DNA of 64,000 bases, taken from Zerene cesonia. Taxonomy: Eukaryota > Arthropoda > Insecta > Lepidoptera > Pieridae. This document shows, piece after piece, positions 1-11,201 of this stretch. Location of the stretch: NCBI RefSeq assembly GCF_012273895.1, contig NW_024045131.1:806001-870000 (forward strand), given 5' to 3'. Both the position numbers and the translations under genes were made by a program. A model generated the notes under the pieces. It was not told the origin of the DNA and did no database searches. It saw only the letters and a program-made list of their open reading frames with translations. Numbering within the stretch: the stretch's first letter is position 1; each line of letters starts with the position of its first letter.

Positions 1-330
1 GTGGGAAGATACTGTCGTCTAAGATACAGGCTCGGCCTAGTTTAGACGACTAGTGTCCACAGTTTTAAGTCCCTTAAGTTCCTAGGTTATTGATCGAGGT
101 TTGTGTGACCGCGTATCGAGTTAACAACGCCGTAGTAACGGGTTTGGATGTGACGATTTTGATGAGTCGAGCACGCTCCGGCACGAATTGGGCCAGCTCG
201 CAGCGGGGAAGCACTACAGCCCTGAGAATCTCAACAATGTATGACGTTGATGAGATACAGCGTGGTGACTGACGGACGAACATACAGATGGCGAGGTCTT
301 ATGCGAAGGCTTCTTAATTGAATGTCGGAA
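1..330. other. Mostly unclassified DNA with one repeat fragment
   Basis: No gene recognised. Bases 163-222 match, in reverse orientation, the CGAATTGGGCC-containing end of the repeat at 49755-50062. The two overlapping small frames here show no protein family signature. Confidence 0.4.
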
Positions 331-542
331 ATAATGATTTATAAAAATTACACCTCAAAAAGTCAGAATCGGATTTAAAGGAGTCGGTTACATACATACA
401 TACAGGTAGCTAATATAATAACAATAATATAATACGAAGTCGCTATCTCTGTCCCTATGTCCCTATGTAAATCTTTAAAACTACGCAACGGATTATGATG
501 AGGTATCTTTAATAGAATCAAGAGGAAGGTTTATATATATAA

Positions 543-704
543 CTAGCGGTCCGCCCCGGCTTCGCCCGTGATACATACATAGCCTAGAGCCTTCCTCAAT
601 AAATGGACTATCTAACAATGAAAAAATTTTTCAAATCGGACCAATAGTTCGTGAGATAAGTGCATTCAAACAAACAAACTTCTTCAGCCTTATATTAGTA
701 TAGA
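543..704 (-). mobile_element. Helitron-like element, CTAGCGGTCC family
   Basis: Runs from CTAGCGGTCCGCCCC to TTAGTATAGA, the reverse of a TC...CTAG element with a GGGCGAAGCCGGGG terminal hairpin. Confidence 0.7.
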
Positions 705-914
705 TAGAGTGTGTTAAAAGCCGAAAATTCTGGTCCATTGTTATGTTGATTGTTAGATTTGCCTCGGATTCTTACGTCCATCGCCAGTAGGTACGCGTAT
801 GTATTAAAAGCCAGACATTAGTTATTCAAAACGTAACTCTATACCCTGATAACGGGTTGACGCGTGTTTGTTTGTAGATAGAATTGAATTTTTTTTTGGC
901 TTTGCGTTTATTTT

Positions 915-1165
915 AATACGCTTTTATCAGCTTCACCTGTTGGTATGTAACCGACTCCTTTAGACCCGATTCTGCCCCACTTCAAACGGACAGATTGAAT
1001 TCAAACTCTGTACACTTATCGCGGATCGGTGACAATACAATAGTTACATGAGTTTATCTTATTATCCTGATTAGGATCGCCGGGATTCAATAATTTCCTT
1101 ACGTATACTCTGTATAAGAGCAAGTGAGACTATTTACTTGATTCTATAATTAAACCGTGTTTTTA
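915..1165 (+). mobile_element. TIR element, AATACGCTTTTAT family, near full length
   Basis: Starts AATACGCTTTTATCAG and ends TAATTAAACCGTGTTTTT, imperfect inverted ends. The internal ACCGACTCCTTTAGACCCGA block recurs many times in the window. Confidence 0.65.
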
Positions 1166-1190
1166 CAGTATTATTGAAGTATATTTATTA

Positions 1191-1362
1191 CTAGCAGTTC
1201 GCCGCGGCTTCGTCCGTGGTACATGTATAGCCTATGTCACTCAACGAAGTTGCAGCTTTCTAATGGTGAAAGAATTTTTTAAATCGGTCCAGTAGTTTCG
1301 GAGCCTAGTCATTTCAAACAAACAAAAAATCAAATCTTTCTTCTTTATAATATTAGTATAGA
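1191..1362 (-). mobile_element. Helitron-like element
   Basis: CTAGCAGTTCGCCGCGGCTT start and ATAATATTAGTATAGA end. It sits 26 bases after the preceding TIR element. Confidence 0.65.
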
Positions 1363-1417
1363 TAAATATTGTATTCAAAATCACTTCTAAAGATGTCTAG
1401 TTAAATAAGTAAATGTT

Positions 1418-1455
1418 TGAGTTTGAGTTTGAATTTGAGTTTGAGTTTGAGTTCG
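1418..1455. repeat. GAGTTT microsatellite
   Basis: About six tandem GAGTTT units with one variant. Confidence 0.8.
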
Positions 1456-1873
1456 GTAGGTATCGCTTACGTTGGATGACGCCATTTTTTTTTTTTCGTT
1501 ATTCAATTAATAATCGAAAGTAAATCACCAGCTGCACACGGTCACAGACCATCAGTTCCACCTGACGACTACATTTCACGCATGATCGCATCCGGAACGG
1601 TACAGCAGTTTTGGGTGCTAGCGGTGCGGAAAGTGAATGTGTAATGTGTATGTTTACGATATAGCCTTAGTTTAGTGTTAATTTTATTGTAATATGTGAA
1701 ACCCATTTTTCACCAACTACAAAAATGGTGAAGTTTCTCAATTTGTTTGTTTGGTTCATTCAGAACTTTTAATTGGGTGAACCTATTTTGATGATTTTTG
1801 GTAAATATAATCAAGTAGCTACGTATTATGTAGAATATATCCTATCCCACTAATCCTACTATCCTACTTCCTA

Positions 1874-2066
1874 TCCTACTAATATTATAAATGCGTAAGT
1901 TTGTAAGGATGTGTGTGTTTGTTGCTCTTTCACGCAAAAACTATTGAACCGATTGCAATGAAATTTGGTACGTAGACAGCTGGACAACTGGAATAACATA
2001 TAGGCAACTTTTTATCCCGAAATTCGGGAACGGACTTACGCGGGTGAAACCGCGGGGCGCAGCTAG
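1874..2066 (+). mobile_element. Helitron-like element, 200-bp family
   Basis: TCCTACTAATATTATAA start, GGTGAAACCGCGGGG hairpin, CTAG end, flanked by A and T as Helitron insertion predicts. Confidence 0.75.
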
Positions 2067-2352
2067 TATAATAAAAATATTAAAGTTATATAGATACTAA
2101 AATGTAAGTGGGATTATGGATTGTATTCGCTTCTCTTAACTTTATGACAACACTAGCTTACGGTCCGCGGCTTCGTCCATCTTGTCTTAGGCAATTTAGA
2201 TGCTTCGCTGCGGTAAAAGTTGCCTATGCCACTCTAGCTTCTTAACTATCTGACAGGCAAATCTAGATATATAAATCTAAATACCTAGTCTTGCCATAAA
2301 TATTGTAATAAAGAAAAAAGAAAATTGTTAACTGCAAATAACATTTATTACT

Positions 2353-3352
2353 NNNNNNNNNNNNNNNNNNNNNNNNNNNNNNNNNNNNNNNNNNNNNNNN
2401 NNNNNNNNNNNNNNNNNNNNNNNNNNNNNNNNNNNNNNNNNNNNNNNNNNNNNNNNNNNNNNNNNNNNNNNNNNNNNNNNNNNNNNNNNNNNNNNNNNNN
2501 NNNNNNNNNNNNNNNNNNNNNNNNNNNNNNNNNNNNNNNNNNNNNNNNNNNNNNNNNNNNNNNNNNNNNNNNNNNNNNNNNNNNNNNNNNNNNNNNNNNN
2601 NNNNNNNNNNNNNNNNNNNNNNNNNNNNNNNNNNNNNNNNNNNNNNNNNNNNNNNNNNNNNNNNNNNNNNNNNNNNNNNNNNNNNNNNNNNNNNNNNNNN
2701 NNNNNNNNNNNNNNNNNNNNNNNNNNNNNNNNNNNNNNNNNNNNNNNNNNNNNNNNNNNNNNNNNNNNNNNNNNNNNNNNNNNNNNNNNNNNNNNNNNNN
2801 NNNNNNNNNNNNNNNNNNNNNNNNNNNNNNNNNNNNNNNNNNNNNNNNNNNNNNNNNNNNNNNNNNNNNNNNNNNNNNNNNNNNNNNNNNNNNNNNNNNN
2901 NNNNNNNNNNNNNNNNNNNNNNNNNNNNNNNNNNNNNNNNNNNNNNNNNNNNNNNNNNNNNNNNNNNNNNNNNNNNNNNNNNNNNNNNNNNNNNNNNNNN
3001 NNNNNNNNNNNNNNNNNNNNNNNNNNNNNNNNNNNNNNNNNNNNNNNNNNNNNNNNNNNNNNNNNNNNNNNNNNNNNNNNNNNNNNNNNNNNNNNNNNNN
3101 NNNNNNNNNNNNNNNNNNNNNNNNNNNNNNNNNNNNNNNNNNNNNNNNNNNNNNNNNNNNNNNNNNNNNNNNNNNNNNNNNNNNNNNNNNNNNNNNNNNN
3201 NNNNNNNNNNNNNNNNNNNNNNNNNNNNNNNNNNNNNNNNNNNNNNNNNNNNNNNNNNNNNNNNNNNNNNNNNNNNNNNNNNNNNNNNNNNNNNNNNNNN
3301 NNNNNNNNNNNNNNNNNNNNNNNNNNNNNNNNNNNNNNNNNNNNNNNNNNNN
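2353..3352. other. Assembly gap, 1000 N
   Basis: Exactly 1000 N, the same as the other three gaps, so the length is a placeholder. Open frames drawn across it are artefacts. Confidence 0.99.
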
Positions 3353-3412
3353 ACAGATTCGAAATTCAAATGTAATATTTTTTTATAATTAAGTGTAACA
3401 GTATTTATGGCC

Positions 3413-3653
3413 AGACTAAGTATATACTTGCAACTCAAAGGTGACTGACTGACATAGTGATCTATCAACGCACAGCCCAAACCACTGGACGGATCGGGAT
3501 GAAATTTGGTATGCAGATAGATGTTGTGACGTAGGCAGCCGCTAAGAAAGGATTTTGATAAGTTCTACCCCCAAGGGGATAAAGTAGGGCATGAAAGTTT
3601 GTATCGTGAAAATTTATTAAGACCGCGCGGGCGACGCTGCGGGCAACAGCTAA
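3413..3653 (+). mobile_element. Helitron-like element ending GGGCAACAGCTAA
   Basis: Shares the CCACTGGACGGATCGGGATG and GGCAACAGCTA blocks with copies at 31440 (plus) and 54412 (minus). The start is diffuse. Confidence 0.5.
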
Positions 3654-3839
3654 TCATATAAAATCACTCCGTTGTGACGTAAATTCAAATAAAAAAAAAT
3701 GCAGTCGAATTGAGAACCTCCTTGTATTGAAGTCGGTTAACAAAGTAAATAAGCAATTTGTATAACCTATAATTGATTTGAATCTTTCAAAGACCTAATT
3801 AATATGCACCCAGAATATTAAATGAAAAACAAAATATAC

Positions 3840-4474
3840 CGCTAAAGAGGCGTTTTGTATACATAATATTCGATCTGATTTCATTTACATGTTTGTTCAC
3901 TCTAAATAAATCCAACCCCTTTTAAACCTTTCATACTCTCTACGCATTAATTAATTCAAACAATCTTCACATTTATCTCCATCTGAATAAAGGCTAAAAT
4001 GGAACGCACGAATTTCTATAATTTTCGCACGCCGCGCACTGTATTCGAACCCCATTGGTCAATATTTTCCTCAAAACCGCAAACCTCCTGTTGAAAACCG
4101 ATGAACGGTAAATATAGCTGTCTCCCTCCCACCCACGGTGTGCCCCGCTAGCTTTCCCTGTCGCTCAGGGGTTGATTTCTTTAGCGCCAGTGCGTTTTAA
4201 GTTAAAGTTGTTGTTGGACGCTTATTGAACAAATAGATTTTGTGGCGTCACGTTTTTATTTCGAATAGAACATTCTGTGAAAAAAAAAATAATTTGAAAA
4301 AATCGAACTGTTTGACATTAGAAGAAAAAAAACTACATTATTTTTTTTCGTTCTATATTTGAATTGTGACGTTTTTATTATTAGTTTTGTGTTTTTTTTA
4401 TGTGATGTGTGACTATGGTCGTTTGTTTGATGTGACGTAAAGTTGGGAAAAAATGATTTTAGTGCGCATTTAAA
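3840..4474 (+). promoter_or_regulatory. Repeat-free region upstream of the candidate Myrf start
   Basis: No repeat family of this window is found here, unlike both flanks. It holds a GC-richer patch near 4120-4200 with an initiator-like cgCAGTgc around 4190 and leads into an untranslated stretch before the ATG at 4475. Likely promoter and 5' UTR by position; no clear TATA box. Confidence 0.35.
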
Positions 4475-4550
4475 ATGGAATATCCTTGGCACATGGAGGA
4501 TACTGGGACACGGGATTTGAACAGACCCCGATTATCGGGGAGGAGTCAAG
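4475..4550 (+). CDS. Myrf: Myrf candidate first coding exon
   Basis: An ATG in good context (aaaATGG) opens 25 codons starting MEYPWHMEDTG and ends at a consensus donor CAAG|gtaaag with one base left over. The exon at 18305 needs exactly one incoming base, so joining them gives a Gly codon and continues in frame. The surrounding 3840-4680 is free of recognised repeats, as expected for a promoter and first exon. No N-terminal homology could be checked. Further exons could hide in the gaps between here and 18305. Confidence 0.5.
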
Positions 4551-7500
4551 GTAAAGCGTTAATTACCATATGAGAATATCGTTTTAAATGTAATGAAAAG
4601 GTTAATTAAAAAACTAATGAGTAGTTATTTAGATCGTAGAATTTGATCAATTTTGCTTGCTTTTGATTCGTGTAGTTTGGCATTCTAAAGTGACTGCATA
4701 ATAAAATATATTATTGACAGACTAGCTGCACCCCGCGGTTTCACCCGCGTTAGTCCGTATCCCGTAGGAATATCGGGATAAAAAGTTGCCTATATTATTT
4801 TCCAGTTGTCCAGCTATCTACGCACCAAATTTCATTGCAATCGGTTCAGTAGTTTTTGCGTGAAAGAGCAACAAACACACACACACATCCTATATTATAT
4901 TATGTGTGTGTGTGTTTAGGATAGTAGGAATAGGAATTAGTAGGATGTCACTAAGATAAGTTTGTCACAACATGCCGCCTATATCAACCTGCGCTAATTA
5001 TAGTAGGGGAGCCCAAGAGGGGATTTCTTTTATCAGATTATTATAAGGGAACGTACTTTACCTATTACAAAGTACCTCCAGAAAGTATGAGCAGTTAATA
5101 TTGGTGCGTGCGCTCACAGGAGCCGCAGGAAATAAAAAAATATCTGCAATTCTTTAAGGTTACGCTTAAATTGTCAGATTAGCGATATTTGGATGTTTTA
5201 TTAGTTGTGAATAACCCGAAATATCTTTATCTGTCGCGCTCGAGTCGTATATTTCTATATTTTACCTTTTATTCGTAACCACGAAATTACCACATAAATC
5301 GTAAGAATAAGTTATATTTTATTTCAGTGATATGCCAGAGCATTCAAAATCTAACGTGCTTGAGTATTTCCACAGCCCTGTTTTTCTTTTACAATTAAAA
5401 AAAAAAAATCAAAAACCTTTGGCCATCGCTAAAATTGAAAACACTATAGGACCTTTTTTCTTGCTATCGCATAATCTGCGAATTCCAATAGGTTTCTGTA
5501 ACGCTCGAGTAAATACACATTTAGCATCTTGGGCTCCCCTACTATTAAAAACACCCTTATATTAATATATTTTCGTAACTAAATAACATATCTACATATG
5601 ATATACAATACGAATGGTAATGCTCCAGTAATTATTGCTAATGAAGCGAGAAAACCGGTTTTAAAGCAAGTTTTTATTTCTTATTTACATTAAAACGATG
5701 AATATATTGCAATAGAATTCTAATAATGGGTTTTTGAACGCATTAGATACGTAAATTTTTAATACGCTTTGATTCACCTGTATGTTTGTATGTAACCGAC
5801 TGCTTTAGACCCGATTCTGACCCACTTCAAACGGGGAGATTGAATTCAAACTCTGTACACTTATCGCGGATCGGTGACAATACAATAGTTACATGAGTTT
5901 ATCTTATTATCCTGATAAGAATCTACAAGATAGGAGATTTGTCATTCGGTCCGAATTCCTCCCTCCCCAGGGAAGTTAGTGATCTTTCTTATAAAAAATA
6001 ATCATTTTTCTCAATAATATCATGCCAAGTGTTAAAGTATCCATACATAAAAAATAACTGTTCGCCCCGGCTTCGCCCTGGGTACATACATGGTCTATGT
6101 CACTTAGTGAAGTTGCGGCTTTCCAATGGTGAAAGAATTTCTGAAATCGGTCGAGCAGTTTATACGTGAATCCGTTACAAACATACAAATATAAAATAGC
6201 TTCCTCTATAATATTACTGTAGTTAACTCCGATTATTATAACAAATAATTCCATTTAAGTCATTGCAATATTATTATCGTATCACATGTAAGTATAAGTT
6301 CTGGAAAATGCCAATTATAATACTGCGTTATAATTTATTGATTCTACATACAGCTACTTACGTAATTTGCGTAAAAAACCGAACTAACATAGTATTTCCA
6401 TGTGTTTGATTTTACGCGAGTATTATACGTTTAGAAATTAAAGACTTTTCAACGGATTTTAAACGCGATTTATTCATTATATCATTAACCCGACGTTTCG
6501 AACACTTTATAGCGAGCGTGCTCACGGGGAGACTGGTTAATAATCTTCTTAATATATATAAATCTCGTGTCACAATGTTTGTCCTCAATGGACTCCTAAA
6601 CCACTTAACCGATTATAATAAAATCCGCACACCATGTGCAGTTCGATCCAACTTGAGAGATAGGATAGTTTAAATAATATTAATTACGATGAATGACAAC
6701 CCGGGCGGAGCCGGGGCGTGCAGCTAGTATAATGTATAAATCGCGATTACAGTCCCTTAAAGTCTTTAACTTCTATAAATAATAATAATAATACAAACGA
6801 AGAACATTGTTTAATTTACAATGGAAGTAGTGTTTTTAAAGACGAAAACTAAATTGCTAGAGAAAAATACGTAAAATTGAAGAGTTTGTTTGTTTGTTCC
6901 CTGGATCACGCTAATTTCAGAAACTATTTTCATGAAATTTGATTGATTTGGATGAAATTTGGTACAGTGATAGTTTGACACCCGAGAAACGACGATGGAG
7001 AATTTGTAAAACCCCAGGACTATCTATTTTTCTTTGATGACGTGAATAAAGTCGCTAGTATGTTATACAAGCTGCGCCCCGCGGTTTCACCCGCGTATGT
7101 CTGTATCCCGTAGGAATATCGAGATGAAAGTTTCCTATGTGTTTTTCCAGTTGTCCAGCTATCTACGTACCAAATTTCATTGCAATCGGTTCAGTAGTTT
7201 TTGCGTGAAAGAGTAACAAACACCCATAGATACATACACACATTCATCCATATTTAAAAGCTTTCGCGTTTATAATCTGATTAACACTTTTTGTATAATT
7301 TTTATTTATTGTCACAGCGGCCATTTTCCAAACTACACCTATCAATAACAAACGCAACGGAAATCCCACACGGGCTCAAACGCCATCAAAATTTGTTTTA
7401 TCGTTGTTGGTAAATTTAGTGCGTAACAAATAAATAGAATTTATCAATCGCTGACGTGTGATCCCGCCGATCTCAATGATTTCGTTCATTTATATTTTTA

Positions 7501-10500
7501 AACGTAATTAATTAGGTTTTATATCTTTACTAGCTGCACGCCCCGGCTTCGCCCGGGTAGTCTTTTACCGTAATTAAAATAATATAAACTATCCTATCTC
7601 TCAAGTTGGATCGAACTGTCCATGGTTTGCGAATTTTATTATAATCGGTTATGTGGTTTAGGAGTCCATTGAGGACAAACATTGTGACACGAGATTTATA
7701 TATATATCTTTATTATCCACTACCACCGCCCATGATTCATTCTACAGATGCGTTAGGTCTCTGCGAACGAATTAAATCCTATTAATATTATAAATGCGAA
7801 AGTTTGTAAGAATGGATGTATGGATGTTTGTTACTCTTTCACGTAAAAACTACTGAACCAATTGCAATGAAATTTGGTACGTAGACAGCTGGATAACTGG
7901 AATAACATATAGGCAACTTTTTATTCCGATATTCCTACGCGATACGGACTTACGCGGGTGAAACCGCGGGGCGCAGCTAGTAATACATAAACATTATATG
8001 GAAATTCTAAGAAAATTCGTTTCACATATGAAATGATTAAATTATCACCGATCCGCGATAAGTGTACAGAGTTTGAATTGAATCTGTCCGTTTGAAGTGG
8101 GGCAGAATCGAGTCTAAAGCAGTCGGTTACATACCAACAGGTGAAGCTGATAAAAGCGTGATGAAGTTTATAAAAGATGAATTTGATGAGGGGAAAAATG
8201 GTATGGACTGGTAAGGAAAAGGATATGGGCCTCCAGATCCCCCACTTACCGAAAACAGTATCATTCTATTAAATCACAAAAGCCATAATCAGGCCCCTTT
8301 TGATAACAGACGTTGCCGCACANNNNNNNNNNNNNNNNNNNNNNNNNNNNNNNNNNNNNNNNNNNNNNNNNNNNNNNNNNNNNNNNNNNNNNNNNNNNNN
8401 NNNNNNNNNNNNNNNNNNNNNNNNNNNNNNNNNNNNNNNNNNNNNNNNNNNNNNNNNNNNNNNNNNNNNNNNNNNNNNNNNNNNNNNNNNNNNNNNNNNN
8501 NNNNNNNNNNNNNNNNNNNNNNNNNNNNNNNNNNNNNNNNNNNNNNNNNNNNNNNNNNNNNNNNNNNNNNNNNNNNNNNNNNNNNNNNNNNNNNNNNNNN
8601 NNNNNNNNNNNNNNNNNNNNNNNNNNNNNNNNNNNNNNNNNNNNNNNNNNNNNNNNNNNNNNNNNNNNNNNNNNNNNNNNNNNNNNNNNNNNNNNNNNNN
8701 NNNNNNNNNNNNNNNNNNNNNNNNNNNNNNNNNNNNNNNNNNNNNNNNNNNNNNNNNNNNNNNNNNNNNNNNNNNNNNNNNNNNNNNNNNNNNNNNNNNN
8801 NNNNNNNNNNNNNNNNNNNNNNNNNNNNNNNNNNNNNNNNNNNNNNNNNNNNNNNNNNNNNNNNNNNNNNNNNNNNNNNNNNNNNNNNNNNNNNNNNNNN
8901 NNNNNNNNNNNNNNNNNNNNNNNNNNNNNNNNNNNNNNNNNNNNNNNNNNNNNNNNNNNNNNNNNNNNNNNNNNNNNNNNNNNNNNNNNNNNNNNNNNNN
9001 NNNNNNNNNNNNNNNNNNNNNNNNNNNNNNNNNNNNNNNNNNNNNNNNNNNNNNNNNNNNNNNNNNNNNNNNNNNNNNNNNNNNNNNNNNNNNNNNNNNN
9101 NNNNNNNNNNNNNNNNNNNNNNNNNNNNNNNNNNNNNNNNNNNNNNNNNNNNNNNNNNNNNNNNNNNNNNNNNNNNNNNNNNNNNNNNNNNNNNNNNNNN
9201 NNNNNNNNNNNNNNNNNNNNNNNNNNNNNNNNNNNNNNNNNNNNNNNNNNNNNNNNNNNNNNNNNNNNNNNNNNNNNNNNNNNNNNNNNNNNNNNNNNNN
9301 NNNNNNNNNNNNNNNNNNNNNNTTCTACCGAGAAAAAGACGTTGTCACGTAAAATCTTCGCCCGTAAAACCGACTTTACAGGCAACCATTTTTTTTGTTC
9401 TAGTTTTTAATTTATTTACTGTTCTTTTTTTACATTTCTCTGTTTCTGTGTGGCCTTGTTATCAATAAATGTTTTTATTGTTATTATTATTATTAATCAG
9501 GTTCAGGCCACACGCTGGCCAAGTGCGGGTTGGCAGATGTCACATGTTGTCGAACTTTTAATACAACGAACGAACTAAATTGCCATCCATTAAATATATC
9601 ACCATACACCTGTGTTAATTACAAAATCATAGGGGTGAGTGCGCACGCGCCTGTAAATGCAAAATGCAGTCGCTAATTCGTTATGGCCGTGGGAACCACC
9701 CCTAACCGGTCATGCGGTAAACAGGTGAGCGATTGAATGAGGGTTGGAGGTTGTGGGGCACAATATCGTCCCATGCCCCCGTGGGGTATGGGGCAATGTA
9801 AGTGGACATTGGGAATGTTTTAATGGAAATAGGTTGATTGTATGACATACTAGTTACCCGGTTTTACTCGCAGGCAAAAGTATAGTTGTGTTATTATGGT
9901 GCATGAGCTACATCACTGCCGAGTATCATCAAAATCTGTTCAGGGATTTCCGCGTGAAAGAGTAACAAATATGCTTACATAGATTCTTGCAATCCGTCTT
10001 ATTTATAATATTAGTAAGATTAGCTTTTACTAGCGGCTTCGCACGGGTTATATTCAAAGTACCCCCTTCTCTATGTGATTTCACATTAAACCTTCCTCTT
10101 GAATCACTCTATTTATTTAAAAACTCATCAATATCTGTTGCGTAATTTTATGTATTTTTTTTATTTTTTTAGTTTTATTTCACATGTAAGACAGTTAAAC
10201 ATATAGGACAGTTAAATAACTTAAAACTAAGGCCCATATAGACTTATAGATCTAAGCATACAGACACACAGACGGCGGAAAGCTACTCTGTTTTATACTA
10301 TGTAGTTATATGAGGATATTGGGGAGAAATTAACGCGTGCGAAGCCGCGGGCAAAAGCTAGTATGTTATATGAGGAAGACACGATTCGGTACGGTTAGGG
10401 TTGTGGGCTTCAATATCGTCCCACGACCCCGTGGGGTATGGGGCAAATAAACTAACTGTACTAAGAAATTGGTGTGACGTGACGTGAAAAACATAGTTTT

Positions 10501-11170
10501 GATTTGTGACTCATTTATTTATGAACTAATTTCAAATAAGAATCAATAACGCCTGATGTTAAGCGAGTATTATTGTAATCGGTTCATCCGTTTTTGAGAT
10601 TAGCGCGAACAAGCAGCGCGAATAAATACGTGGTGCAGTGGATGTGCTGATAAATGAAAAAAAAAATTTTTTTTTCCACGTTTGTCTCGGTATGATCCCA
10701 AGTCTTTTAAATTTAATTTATAGTTTTGTAGCATTAGCTATTCTTTCAAAATTTCTTAAGTCTTTTATTCAAGTCCGACGTCCTAACCACTGAGTCACTG
10801 CTCTTATACAGTCTGAACCGATAAGAGCAATGTGATCTCATCATCAGCGCAAGTGATGATAATTCTGCCATTCACCCCAAACGGTTTCACTTGAATTCTT
10901 CATATCTTGTGCTGCGGATGAAGCATGAAATACTGGCGTAAATGGAAATGTCTGGTGAATAATGGGGGTGTTTGTGGGTTGTTTTTTTTTCTATGTTTAT
11001 ATGGTTAACGCTAAATTCTGAGATTTTAAATTCAGTTTGTAGTCTTGTGTCTTACATGATTTTAGTTAGTTATAAATAAATAAATTTCTACTTGTCCCCG
11101 AATTACCTAGAAGTCCAGTAGGTGTACACATACCATTTTCTGTGTCCCAGCAGTGAGAGCATATATGGGC

Positions 11171-11201
<31 letters not shown>

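Noticed and set aside
2263..3480. Open frames of 350-400 codons across the N runs (also at 8261-9410, 14234-15301, 45726-46968)
   Set aside because: They are open only because N translates as X; flanking residues show no protein signature and are repeat sequence.
5332..5565. 77-residue plus-strand frame
   Set aside because: It lies inside the MITE at 5001-5544, crosses its end, and has a homopolymer Lys run; no family signature.
9751..10445. Two similar GTGGGGTATGGGGCA segments as a local duplication
   Set aside because: Both match the conserved tail of SINE B, so they are more simply two old SINE fragments.
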